From NCBI GenBank assembly GCA_017416685.1, contig JAFQBN010000005.1, forward strand, positions 44,230 to 108,229: a DNA stretch of 64,000 bases, in the 5' to 3' direction. Both the position numbers and the translations under genes were made by a program. This document shows, piece by piece, positions 50,400 to 60,379 of this stretch; position 1 is the first letter of the stretch, and every line of letters starts with the position of its first letter. This DNA comes from Oscillospiraceae bacterium. GTDB lineage: Bacteria > Bacillota > Clostridia > Oscillospirales > Oscillospiraceae. The notes under the pieces are model-generated. The model worked only from the letters and a program-made list of their open reading frames with translations. It was not told where the DNA came from and did no database searches.

Positions 50400-51986
50400 T
50401 CATTTTGCCTGTGCCACAGCCTCGGCGACCCGTATTCCATCCACAGCCGCAGAGACGATACCGCCGGCGTAGCCGGCTCCCTCGCCGCAGGGGAACAGCC
50501 CCCTCAGTGCCGATTGGCAATACTCGTCGCGCAGGATGCGCACCGGGGAGGACGAGCGGGTCTCCACCCCCGTCAACACCCCGTCCGCAGCGGCAAACCC
50601 GTGCAGCTTCCGATCCATCACGCCCAACGCATCCCGCAGGGTCTCGGTCACGCAGGCGGGCAGACAGTTCTCCATCCGGGTCCAGGTCACACCGGGGCGG
50701 TAGGTTGGCAAAATGTCGCCCGGACCCTTGGATGCTCTCTTTTCAAGGAAGTCGCCCACCAGCTGGGCGGGGGCATGCCAGTTTTCGCCGCCGCAGGTAA
50801 AGGCCGCCTGCTCCCACTTACGCTGAAAGCGCACACCGGCCAGCGGGTCGGTGCCTCCGAAATCCTCCGGACCGACTCCCACCAAAAAGCCGCCGTTTAT
50901 GTTTTCGCCGTCCCGGGCGCGCAGACTCATACCGTTGGTGACCAGCCCTCCCTGCTCGGATGCGGCGGCCACCACCTGTCCGCCGGGGCAGACACAAAAG
51001 GAGAACGCAGAGCGGCCATTGGGCAGATGGCAGGCCAGCTTGTAGTCAGAAGCAGGCAGCTGCTCCCACGCCGGGCCATACTGGCTGCGGCTGATCGCCT
51101 GTTGACTGTGTTCAATGCGCACACCGATGGCAAAGGGTTTCTGCTCCATGGGTATGCCGAGGTTTTGCAGCAGTTCAAAGGTGTCCCGGGCCGAGTGACC
51201 GGGGGCAAGGACTACCGCCTCACAGGCTATGTCATACAACCCCTCCGGACCGTCCACAGTCACTGCCTGTACGCCGTCTGGGCCGCATTTGATGCCGCAC
51301 AGGCGACTTTCGAAACGGATATCGCAGCCAAGTTCGATCAGTTCCCGACGGACACTTTTCACCACCTGGCGCAGTACGTCGGTCCCGATATGCGGCTTAT
51401 GAGACCACACCACGTCCTCCGGCGCGCCATGGGCCACCAGTACGTCCAGCACCGCGCCAATACGCGCATCGTGGGTCCCGGTGGTCAGCTTGCCGTCGGA
51501 AAACGTTCCCGCTCCGCCCTCGCCAAACTGCACGTTGGAGGTGGTATCCAGCCGTCCCGCGGTCCAGAACCGCTCCACATCGGCGGTACGCTGTTCCACG
51601 CTTCGGCCCCGCTCCAGCACGATGGGCGGCATGCCTGCCCGGGCCAGAAACAGGGCGGAGAACAGCCCCGCAGGCCCCATACCCACTACCACGGGCCGGT
51701 GGTCCAGCCTGGCGGTAACCGCCGGAAATTCATAGTGCTTCGGCTGAAACATCTCCGCCTTGCGGCATCCGGAACGCTCCAGCACCCGCCGTTCATCCCC
51801 CTCCACCGTCACGTCCACGGTGCAGACATAATGCACGTCGCTCCTGTTGCGGGCATCGATGGAACGGCGGGCCAGCTTAAGCTCCGAGATCTGCTCCGGA
51901 TGAAGGTTCAGCAGGCGGGCCGAGCGCTTTTTCAGTTGTTCCATATCCCCACCCAGGGGCAGGGGGATATCGCGTACACGGATCAT
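50400..51986 (-). CDS. FAD-dependent dehydrogenase-like protein
   Basis: A 528-residue flavoprotein-like chain. After an N-terminal ~95-residue domain, a dinucleotide-binding motif VVVGMGPAGLFSALFLARAG occurs (about 98-117), then QFGEGGAGTFSDGKLTTG, ATGHSARD-like VLAPGHSARDTFELL, and a C-terminal GLFPCGEGAGYAGGIVSAAVDGIRVAE that ends the family (UDP-like dinucleotide fold). It resembles a widespread Firmicutes protein with an FAD fold and no assigned reaction. It precedes spo0A by about 220 bases on the same strand. Confidence 0.82.
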   Translation of the reverse strand: MIRVRDIPLPLGGDMEQLKKRSARLLNLHPEQISELKLARRSIDARNRSDVHYVCTVDVTVEGDERRVLERSGCRKAEMFQPKHYEFPAVTARLDHRPVVVGMGPAGLFSALFLARAGMPPIVLERGRSVEQRTADVERFWTAGRLDTTSNVQFGEGGAGTFSDGKLTTGTHDARIGAVLDVLVAHGAPEDVVWSHKPHIGTDVLRQVVKSVRRELIELGCDIRFESRLCGIKCGPDGVQAVTVDGPEGLYDIACEAVVLAPGHSARDTFELLQNLGIPMEQKPFAIGVRIEHSQQAISRSQYGPAWEQLPASDYKLACHLPNGRSAFSFCVCPGGQVVAAASEQGGLVTNGMSLRARDGENINGGFLVGVGPEDFGGTDPLAGVRFQRKWEQAAFTCGGENWHAPAQLVGDFLEKRASKGPGDILPTYRPGVTWTRMENCLPACVTETLRDALGVMDRKLHGFAAADGVLTGVETRSSSPVRILRDEYCQSALRGLFPCGEGAGYAGGIVSAAVDGIRVAEAVAQAK

Positions 51987-52329
51987 GGTATCACCTCATT
52001 TGTCCCGGTTTCCCGCAAAATCCGAGGGGCAACCGGTCGATCCGCCCACAGCGCTCGGGCCGGCCGGTTTCAAAGCATAACATCTTGCAAATTTCACGCT
52101 CTGTACACCCCAAACTTTCAAAACGAAAGAAATCCTGCAAACAACTTTGCGCATAGATTTTATCATGACACGGCCGAAATGTAAATTCTTTTTAACCGGC
52201 ACAACCCGCATAAAGAATGAATATTTCAATGTAAAATGCGCATTGTAGTGAAAAATACAAAATTTGGCCCCAGCAAAAAAACGCTTTTGTATAGGCACAC
52301 AAAAGTTGTTTTTTGCAGGATTTTCTGTA
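51987..52329. other. intergenic region, no gene seen
   Basis: AT-rich, about 340 bases before the gdh promoter. A 10-base palindrome AATGCGCATT (52235-52244) and several A/T runs are present; no coding frame with a ribosome site. It presumably holds the promoter of the divergent flavoprotein gene, which could not be set. Confidence 0.5.
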
Positions 52330-52358
52330 TTGACTTGCAAAATCCGCCGTGTTATAAC
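52330..52358 (+). promoter_or_regulatory. promoter of the gdh pair
   Basis: TTGACT (52330-52335), 17 bases, TATAAC (52353-52358), 55 bases before the first start. Confidence 0.75.
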
Positions 52359-52377
52359 TTATCTATAGTTTAATTAG

Positions 52378-53760
<1,383 letters not shown>

Positions 53761-53772
53761 GGGGGCTGCCCG

Positions 53773-55116
53773 ATGAACGAGTATGTTGCCCGCGTTCAGG
53801 CAAACCTGAAACGCCTTTATGCCCACGAGCCGGAGTATCTCCAGTCTGTGCTGACCTGGCTGGAGCTGATCGAACCCGCCGTGGACGACCCCCGGTACGA
53901 GCAGATGGACCTGCTCAGCCGCATGGTGGAGCCGGAGCGTATGTTCACCTTCCTGGTCCCCTGGGTGGATGACAATGGCGTGGCCCACACCAACCACGGT
54001 TTCCGCGCCCAGTTCAACAGCGCCATCGGCCCCTACAAGGGCGGTCTGCGCTTCCATCCCAGTGTCAATCCTTCCGTGGTGAAGTTTCTGGGTTTCGAGC
54101 AGACCTATAAAAACGCCCTGACCGGCCTGCCCATCGGCGGTGCCGGCGGCGGTGCCGACTTTGATCCCCGCGGCAGGAGCAACCGCGAGATCATGCGCTT
54201 CTGCCAGAGCTTTATGACTGCCATGTACCGCTATATCGGCGCGGACACCGACGTACCCGCCGGCGACATCGGCGTGGGCGCCCGGGAGATCGGCTATCTG
54301 TACGGCGCCTATAAGCACCTGTCCGGCCGGGCTCAGAGCAGCGCCCTGACCGGCAAAGGTCTGACCTACGGTGGCAGCCTTGTGCGTATCGAAGCCGCCG
54401 GCTACGGCGCGGTCTACTTCCTGGACCGTATGCTGGCCCATCAGAACGACACCATGCAGGGCAAGCGCATCGCCATTTCCGGTTTCGGCAATATGTCCTG
54501 GGGCGTGTGCCGCAAGGTGGCCCAGCTGGGCGGCAAGGTGGTCACCCTGTCCGGTCCCGACGGCTATATCTACGACCCCGACGGCATCACCACCCAGGAG
54601 AAGTTCGACTTCATGGTGCAGATGCGCCTGAGCGGTCAGGACAAGGTTCAGGCTTACGCCGACAAATTCGGCGTGGAGTTCCACGCCGGCAAGCGCCCCT
54701 GGGAAGTTCCCGTGGACGTGGTCATGCCCTGCGCCACCCAGAACGAGCTGGACGTGGAGGATGCAGTGCGCATCCTGGCCAATGATGTGAAGTACTATGT
54801 GGAGGCATCCAACATGCCCGCCACGGCCGAGGCGCTGAAGCTGCTGCGCCTGAGTCCCAAGATCCTCACGGCCGGCGCCAAGGCCTCCGGTTCCGGCGGC
54901 GTGGTGGTGTCCGCCCTGGAGATGGCCCAGAACAGTGTGCGCTACAGCTGGACCCACGAGGAAGTGGAGCAGCGCCTGCGCGACATCATGAATTCCATCT
55001 ACGATGCCTCTGCCGCTGCCGCGGAGCAGTACGGCCTTGGCTACGATCTGATCGCCGGCAACGACATCGCCGCCTTCAAGCGTATCGCTCAGGCCATGCT
55101 GGCTCAGGGACTGTAA
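53773..55116 (+). CDS. glutamate dehydrogenase paralog lacking the catalytic lysine
   Basis: A 447-residue protein clearly homologous to the gene before it: [36 protein letters not shown] and a Rossmann core (AISGFGNMSWG) are all kept. The catalytic-lysine motif reads GGAGGGADFDP, so the residue aligned to K129 of the first protein is G125. The frame has no stop and the protein is otherwise well conserved, so it is not a simple pseudogene. It may be a non-catalytic regulatory subunit, or act on another substrate; both are inferences. The ATG is 12 bases after gdhA with no promoter, so the pair is co-transcribed. Confidence 0.92.
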   Translation: MNEYVARVQANLKRLYAHEPEYLQSVLTWLELIEPAVDDPRYEQMDLLSRMVEPERMFTFLVPWVDDNGVAHTNHGFRAQFNSAIGPYKGGLRFHPSVNPSVVKFLGFEQTYKNALTGLPIGGAGGGADFDPRGRSNREIMRFCQSFMTAMYRYIGADTDVPAGDIGVGAREIGYLYGAYKHLSGRAQSSALTGKGLTYGGSLVRIEAAGYGAVYFLDRMLAHQNDTMQGKRIAISGFGNMSWGVCRKVAQLGGKVVTLSGPDGYIYDPDGITTQEKFDFMVQMRLSGQDKVQAYADKFGVEFHAGKRPWEVPVDVVMPCATQNELDVEDAVRILANDVKYYVEASNMPATAEALKLLRLSPKILTAGAKASGSGGVVVSALEMAQNSVRYSWTHEEVEQRLRDIMNSIYDASAAAAEQYGLGYDLIAGNDIAAFKRIAQAMLAQGL

Positions 55117-55123
55117 TACAAAC

Positions 55124-55162
55124 AAAAACTCCCGCACAGCCGTGCTGTGCGGGAGTTTTTTT
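55124..55162. terminator. bidirectional terminator after the gdh pair
   Basis: 17-pair stem AAAAACTCCCGCACAGC / its complement, 3-base loop, T run on the plus side; serves also the reverse gene ending at 55161. Confidence 0.92.
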
Positions 55163-56558
55163 ATTCTTTTTTCCACCAATCCGTCAGCGCCATGGCTGCC
55201 AGAATGAACACGCACGGCATCAGGAAATAGCGGTAACGCACCTGCACCTCCACAATGAGGTGGACGGCGTAGTACCCGCACAACAGCAGCACCGGCACAA
55301 GATCCGCCCCAACCTTTTCCTTTCGGGTCAGGCGGCACAAAACTCCCGCAAAGGCCAGCGCAAAGGCCAGCAGGTACAGGCCCTTTTCAACGTGCGCCAA
55401 TAACAGCTGCAGGCTGTTCCAGCTGATCCTCGGGAGCGCATCTTTCTCCGGGTCCAGATGCCCAAACCCCCAGTACAGATCCTCATACCCCGCCCACATA
55501 GCGCTGCTTTTACGCATGGCAAGGCCGGCCAGTTTACCGGGCCCAACGGACAGCCGCTGTGCAACCTCCTCACGCATGGCCGCATCCACCCCCTCGGGAT
55601 CGTCGGCAGAGGGAACGATGAACCGCTCGTAATCCGCCCGGTTCCATCGGCCGTCGGTCTCCTGATTCAGCCCCACCACAAACTTCCACATGGGCTGGTT
55701 GTTGGCAAGTCCGTTGGGGTTGATGCCGCTGCCCACGATCAGGGCGGACAGCAGAATTCCGCACAGGAAATAGCTTGCCGCCGCAGCCGCGCCGTGCAGA
55801 AGTGTTTTCCAGCTTCGGCCCGTCATGGCCCGCAGCACCAGCCAGATTACGCAGGCCAGCAGCGGGATAATGCCGATGGGCCGCATGGCGTTGCCCAGCG
55901 CGATCAAAACGCCCGCCCCAACGGTGCGGGGCCAGCTCAGTCCCCTGCCGCTCATCAGCACGTAAAGGCCGGCATAGAGCAGGAACACCGACAGGTGCTG
56001 GTTGGTCAGCACTCCGGCGAGAAACAGCGGTGCGGGGTACAGGGTGTAAAGCGTTCCCACCGCTGCTGCGGCCTTTCCCCCCGCCACACGCCCGGCGATC
56101 CGGTAGACCAGCACAGCCGTCCCCGACATCCACAGCGCATTGAGCAATTGCAGGGGCAGCAGACTCTCACCGAACAGACGAATGACCAAAGCCTCGTAGG
56201 CCACAAAGGCCGACTGGTAGGCCCAATTGAAAAAGTAGGTGTCCTGTAAATATCCATGGCCGCCCCGGGCCAGCTGCACAGCCGCCCGATACATGGTATC
56301 AAAGTCCTGCACCGGCTGGCTTTCCAACCACAGGATAAACCCAAGCGCCAGTGCAAAGCGCACAAGGAACAGGCCGATCTCAGTCCCCCTGCCCGGCTTC
56401 ACAAATCGGAAGGCAAGCCACAGTACCGCCGCTCCGGCGGCCACAGCAAGGGGGACCGCCAGACTGTAGGGTCTGTTCTGCAGCAGGATCACAGCACAAA
56501 TCAGCAGGGCGACAACGGTACATACCCGCGCCCCGAATCGTCCGGTTTTACTCAGCAT
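55161..56558 (-). CDS. GT39/83-like membrane glycosyltransferase
   Basis: A 465-residue integral membrane protein with about eleven hydrophobic helices. A periplasmic loop begins VQDFDTMYRAAVQLARGGHGYL with an Asp-containing motif as found in ArnT/PMT-type GTs (DF, then a Tyr-rich segment TYFFNWAYQSAF). A long extracytoplasmic part (about 270-370) follows. Such enzymes use lipid-linked sugars to modify wall polymers or lipids; the substrate is unknown. It is monocistronic. Confidence 0.8.
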   Translation of the reverse strand: MLSKTGRFGARVCTVVALLICAVILLQNRPYSLAVPLAVAAGAAVLWLAFRFVKPGRGTEIGLFLVRFALALGFILWLESQPVQDFDTMYRAAVQLARGGHGYLQDTYFFNWAYQSAFVAYEALVIRLFGESLLPLQLLNALWMSGTAVLVYRIAGRVAGGKAAAAVGTLYTLYPAPLFLAGVLTNQHLSVFLLYAGLYVLMSGRGLSWPRTVGAGVLIALGNAMRPIGIIPLLACVIWLVLRAMTGRSWKTLLHGAAAAASYFLCGILLSALIVGSGINPNGLANNQPMWKFVVGLNQETDGRWNRADYERFIVPSADDPEGVDAAMREEVAQRLSVGPGKLAGLAMRKSSAMWAGYEDLYWGFGHLDPEKDALPRISWNSLQLLLAHVEKGLYLLAFALAFAGVLCRLTRKEKVGADLVPVLLLCGYYAVHLIVEVQVRYRYFLMPCVFILAAMALTDWWKKE

Positions 56559-56626
56559 AGCCGCCCTCCTTTCGTTTTCTGCTTACAGTATATCACCCCT
56601 TTGTCCCGTGGGCAATAAAAATTCTG

Positions 56627-56655
56627 TTGCACATAACCGGAAAACGGAGTAGAAT
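56627..56655 (+). promoter_or_regulatory. promoter of the 56698 gene
   Basis: TTGCAC (56627-56632), 17 bases, TAGAAT (56650-56655), 43 bases before the start. Confidence 0.6.
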
Positions 56656-56697
56656 ATAAGTAGCAGTACCCACCGCATATCACAAGGAGGAACGAGC

Positions 56698-57093
56698 ATG
56701 GCTTTTTTTGAGGAATTCAAGGCACGGGCTGCCGAGCTGGCCCAGGCCGGTGTTGCAAAGTCCAAGGTACTGGCCGAGATCGCAAAGCTGAAGGCCGCCA
56801 ACCTGTCTGAAAAGGAAACCATCCACAAGGCCTATCTGGAGATGGGCCGGATCTACTACGCTGAAAAGGGTTCCACCCCCGACGCGGCCTACGCCGCCTC
56901 CTGCGCCCGGGTCACCGATGCCATGGCCGCCATCAAGGCGAACAACGCCAAAATCAACGAGCTGAAAGAGGGCGAAAATGAGAGCGTGATCGTCACCGAC
57001 ACCACCGCCGCAGCCGACGATGCCATCGTGTTGGACAGCAGTGATTTCGAGGTCGAGGATGCCCCCTCGCAGAAAGATGTTCCCGCTGAATAA
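56698..57093 (+). CDS. helical and acidic protein, unknown
   Basis: A 131-residue protein. The first ~90 residues are alanine/lysine/glutamate-rich helices (FEEFKARAAELAQAGVAKSK and following) and the last 40 are acidic and disordered-looking (DSSDFEVEDAPSQKDVPAE). AAGGAGG precedes the ATG by 6-7 bases. No family recognised. It is monocistronic, with its own promoter and terminator. Confidence 0.78.
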   Translation: MAFFEEFKARAAELAQAGVAKSKVLAEIAKLKAANLSEKETIHKAYLEMGRIYYAEKGSTPDAAYAASCARVTDAMAAIKANNAKINELKEGENESVIVTDTTAAADDAIVLDSSDFEVEDAPSQKDVPAE

Positions 57094-57100
57094 CGATTGC

Positions 57101-57136
57101 CCCCTGCCCGCCACACCGGGCAGGGGTTCTTTTTTA
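57101..57136 (+). terminator. terminator of the 56698 gene
   Basis: 10-pair stem CCCCTGCCCG / CGGGCAGGGG, then TTCTTTTTT. Confidence 0.85.
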
Positions 57137-57215
57137 TTTCCTTTGCCTTATTCCCTCTTATATGGTACAATGTGGCGTAGCGTTTTTACAATTCAAAGAA
57201 AAGAGGCGTTCTGTT

Positions 57216-58550
57216 ATGTCACTGCGCAGCACCGCCCGGGACTCCTGGCGTTCCAAGTGGGGATTTATCCTCTCCTGCATCGGTTCCGCCGTGGGTATGG
57301 GCAACATCTGGCTGTTTCCTTCCCGTGTCTCCGCTTACGGCGGCGGCACCTTTCTGATCCCTTACCTGATTTTTGTCTTCCTGATCTCGTCCACCGGCAT
57401 GATCGGTGAGATGTCCTTTGGCCGCGCCACCCGCTCCGGCCCCATCGGCGCCTTCGGTCAGGCCACAAAGCAGCGCTTCGGCACGGAAAAGCCGGGTCGG
57501 CTGTTGGGCCTTGTGCCGGTTCTCGGCTCTTTGGCCTTGGCCATCGGCTACTCCGTGGTGGTGGGCTGGATCTTCAAGTATCTGTTCCACGCGCTGGAAG
57601 GAACTTTGGCCGCCCTGCCCGACGTGGGCGCCTTTGACAGCTTCTTCGGCGCTACCGCCTCCTCCAACGTGGCCTGGCAGGTTGCGGGCATGGTTGTAGC
57701 CATCGGCATCATGATTTTCGGCATCAGCCGCGGTACCGAGCTGGCCAACAAAATCATGATCCCGCTGTTCTACGTCCTGTTCCTTGGTCTGGCCGTCTAT
57801 CTGGCCGTTCTGCCCAAGACGGCCGAAGCCTACCACTACATCTTCCGCTTCGACCTCGCCGGTCTGCGCGACCCCATGGTATGGGTCTTTGCGCTGGGTC
57901 AGGCCTTCTTCTCCCTGTCCATCGCCGGCAACGGCACTCTCATTTACGGCTCCTATCTCAGCGACGAAGCCAACGTCCCCCGGGACGCCCGTGTGGTGGC
58001 CCTGTTCGACACCCTCGCCGCGTTCCTGTCCGCTCTGGTGATCATCCCCGCCATGGCCTATGCCGGTCAGCAGCTGAATACCGGCGGTCCCGGTCTGATG
58101 TTCGTGGCCCTGCCCAATGTCCTCAAGGACATTCCCGGCGGCACTCTGGTGCTGGCCCTGTTCTTCCTGGCGGTGGTTTTTGCCGCTTTGACCTCTCTGG
58201 TCAATCTGTTTGAGGCACCTGCCGCCACTCTGCAGGAAATGTTCCACCTTCCCCGCCCCGTGGCAGTTTCCATCATCGGTGCCGTCGGCATTGTGGTGGG
58301 CCTGATCATCGCCCCCAATGTGTCCGGCTGGATGGACGTTTGCTCCATCTATATCTGCCCCATCGGCGCCCTGCTGGCCGGCGTGATGTTCTTCTGGGTC
58401 TGCAAAAAGGACTTCGTGCTGCAGCAGGTCAACAAAGCCTGCCCCAAGCCTCTGGGCCGCTGGTTCCTGCCCGCCACCCGCTGGGTGTTCTGCGGCGTGA
58501 CTCTGCTGGTTCTGATTTTAGGTGCCACCACCAAGGGCGGCATCGGCTGA
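57216..58550 (+). CDS. sodium-dependent transporter (NSS family)
   Basis: A 444-residue transporter of the neurotransmitter:sodium symporter family, with about eleven helices. It has the family N-terminus WGFILSCIGSAVGMGNIWLFP that forms the sodium and substrate sites, followed by GGGTFLIPYLIF, and the helix-6 SIAGNGTLIYGSYL. The start at 57216 is set by AAAGAGG. The substrate is likely an amino acid; a neighbouring ABC importer for tryptophan (see next genes) is suggestive but not decisive. Confidence 0.88.
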   Translation: MSLRSTARDSWRSKWGFILSCIGSAVGMGNIWLFPSRVSAYGGGTFLIPYLIFVFLISSTGMIGEMSFGRATRSGPIGAFGQATKQRFGTEKPGRLLGLVPVLGSLALAIGYSVVVGWIFKYLFHALEGTLAALPDVGAFDSFFGATASSNVAWQVAGMVVAIGIMIFGISRGTELANKIMIPLFYVLFLGLAVYLAVLPKTAEAYHYIFRFDLAGLRDPMVWVFALGQAFFSLSIAGNGTLIYGSYLSDEANVPRDARVVALFDTLAAFLSALVIIPAMAYAGQQLNTGGPGLMFVALPNVLKDIPGGTLVLALFFLAVVFAALTSLVNLFEAPAATLQEMFHLPRPVAVSIIGAVGIVVGLIIAPNVSGWMDVCSIYICPIGALLAGVMFFWVCKKDFVLQQVNKACPKPLGRWFLPATRWVFCGVTLLVLILGATTKGGIG

Positions 58551-58556
58551 TCACTC

Positions 58557-58600
58557 AAAATAAAACCGCTGCAGGGCTAAGCCCTGCAGCGGTTTTATTT
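58557..58600. terminator. bidirectional terminator
   Basis: 19-base arms (AATAAAACCGCTGCAGGGC and complement) with a 3-base loop, between the NSS gene and the ABC ATPase gene, which converge. Confidence 0.92.
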
Positions 58601-59403
58601 TAATTGGAAAGCAGGATCCGGTCATTGTCCAGCATCTTGCCCGCGCCCTGACGGAACTTTTCCAGCAGGGCATCTACGGTCAGGCCGGCGCGCTCCTCGT
58701 CCCGGGTGTCAAAAACGATGCGGCCGCTGTCCATCATGATGGTGCGGTTGCCCAGGGACAGGGCGTTTTTCATGTTATGGGTGACCATCAATGTGGTGAT
58801 CTTATTGCGGGAGACCACATCCTCGGTAATGGCCAGCACCTTTTCCGCCGTGGCGGGGTCCAGGGCGGCGGTATGCTCGTCCAGCAGCAGCACCTTGGGC
58901 GGCACCATGGTGGCCATCAGCAGGGTCAGCGCCTGCCGCTGTCCGCCGGACAGCAGACCCACAGGCTGGCGCATCCGATCTTCCAGCCCCATGTCCAGCA
59001 GAGCCAGCTGGTCACGGAAGAATGCCCGGTCTGCCTTGCTGATGCGGCTGAAGAAGGCATTTTGGTGCTTGGCGGTACGCAGATAGGCCAGCGCCAGATT
59101 TTCCTCAATGGTCATGTTGGGCGCTGTGCCGCGCATGGGGTCCTGGAACAGACGCCCCATCTCACGGCTGCGCTTGTACTCCGGCTTGAAGGTAATATCC
59201 TCCCCCGCCAAAGTGATGCTGCCCTCATCGGCAAAAAAGGCGCCGGCAATGGCGTTGAACAGAGTGGACTTGCCCGCGCCGTTGGAACCAACAATGGTCA
59301 CAAAATCGCCGCTCAGCAGGTGCAGGGACACGTTCTCCAGCGCCTTTTTCTCATTGACCGTGCCGGGGTTGAAGGTCTTGGAAATGTTGTTGATCTTCAG
59401 CAT
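58600..59403 (-). CDS. ABC transporter ATP-binding protein (TrpXYZ-like)
   Basis: A 267-residue ATPase subunit of an importer. Walker A GSNGAGKST, Q-loop, signature LLSGGQRQA, Walker B VLLLDEHTA and the H-loop THNMKN are complete. It is the last gene of a substrate-binding/permease/ATPase unit whose leader is a T-box with an apparent Trp specifier; that leader supports tryptophan as cargo. One base separates it from the permease. Confidence 0.9.
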   Translation of the reverse strand: MLKINNISKTFNPGTVNEKKALENVSLHLLSGDFVTIVGSNGAGKSTLFNAIAGAFFADEGSITLAGEDITFKPEYKRSREMGRLFQDPMRGTAPNMTIEENLALAYLRTAKHQNAFFSRISKADRAFFRDQLALLDMGLEDRMRQPVGLLSGGQRQALTLLMATMVPPKVLLLDEHTAALDPATAEKVLAITEDVVSRNKITTLMVTHNMKNALSLGNRTIMMDSGRIVFDTRDEERAGLTVDALLEKFRQGAGKMLDNDRILLSN

Positions 59404-59404
59404 C

Positions 59405-60313
59405 TCAGCGCCCTCCCTTCCGGCCGGCGGTTGCCTTGCGCCGCTGGAACAGCACCCAATCCCTGATGCTTGGGGCGGCGATAGCCAGGCCCACGATAAC
59501 GGCAGTCAGCAACTTCAGGCAGTCCACGGGGACCACTTTGGTGTACAGCACAATGGCGTAGATCATTCGGTAGATGACAGAGCCTACGATCACCGCGATC
59601 ACGCCCTTGGTCACCGTGCGGCGGCCAAGCACAGTCTCACCGATGATGAGGCAGGCAAGGCCGATGACCACGATGCCCGTGCCGCCGTTGATGTCAATGG
59701 TCTTTTGATACTGACCCACCATAGCGCCGGACAGGGCGGTCAGAGCATTGGCAAGGCACAGGCCAACGGTGATGGTAAAGGTGGGGTTGATGGAGGATGC
59801 CCGGACCATGTCCCGGTTGTCGCCGGTGGCGCGGACGGACAGGCCCAGCCGGGTGCGCAGGAACGCCAGCACCAGCAGGCCCATCAGCACGGTAACGAAA
59901 GCGGCCAGAATCACCTTGTACCAGCCGCCGCCGATGCCGGTATCCCGGAACATGGTAAACACGGTGGCCTGCTTCAGAAGGCTGACGTTGGAACTCCAAC
60001 CCATAGCCATCAGGTTAACAGTGTACAGGCCGGTGTTGGTCACGATGCCCGCCAGAATGGAGGGTACGCCCAGCCGGGTCTGCAGGAATGCGGTAATAAA
60101 TCCCGCCGCGGAGCCGGCGATCATGGCAGCCGGAATGCCCAGAACAGGGTGTCCGGCGGCGGCGCAGGTGACGGACACCGCCGCACCCAGCACAAAACAG
60201 CCGTCGGTGGTCAGGTCGGCAATGTCAAGGATGCGGTAACTGACAAACAGCGCCATGGCAACCAGGGCGTAGAGAAAACCCAGCTCCAGCGCCGTTTGGG
60301 TCACGTATAGCAT
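59405..60313 (-). CDS. ABC transporter permease (TrpXYZ-like)
   Basis: A 302-residue membrane subunit with about eight or nine helices, the size and layout of the permease in this uncommon importer type (family of YcjP-like TrpY proteins): SYRILDIADLTTDGCFVLGAAVSV, then GVPSILAGIVTNTGLYTVNL, and IDINGGTGIVVIGLACLIIGE. The start at 60313 has an AGAGGAG site. A GC-rich hairpin lies between it and the upstream binding-protein gene. Confidence 0.87.
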   Translation of the reverse strand: MLYVTQTALELGFLYALVAMALFVSYRILDIADLTTDGCFVLGAAVSVTCAAAGHPVLGIPAAMIAGSAAGFITAFLQTRLGVPSILAGIVTNTGLYTVNLMAMGWSSNVSLLKQATVFTMFRDTGIGGGWYKVILAAFVTVLMGLLVLAFLRTRLGLSVRATGDNRDMVRASSINPTFTITVGLCLANALTALSGAMVGQYQKTIDINGGTGIVVIGLACLIIGETVLGRRTVTKGVIAVIVGSVIYRMIYAIVLYTKVVPVDCLKLLTAVIVGLAIAAPSIRDWVLFQRRKATAGRKGGR

Positions 60314-60332
60314 GGTAAACACTCCTCTCACA

Positions 60333-60365
60333 CCAACACCCCCGGCGCACAGCCGGGGGTATTGG
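60333..60365 (-). terminator. intercistronic hairpin before the permease
   Basis: Nine-pair GC-rich stem (ACCCCCGGC / GCCGGGGGT) between the binding-protein and permease genes, no T run; may protect or attenuate the message. Confidence 0.6.
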
Positions 60366-60379
60366 CACGATTGTATCGA

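Noticed and set aside
51996-52340. Reverse frame in the region before gdhA
   Set aside because: AT-rich low-complexity translation with no ribosome site.
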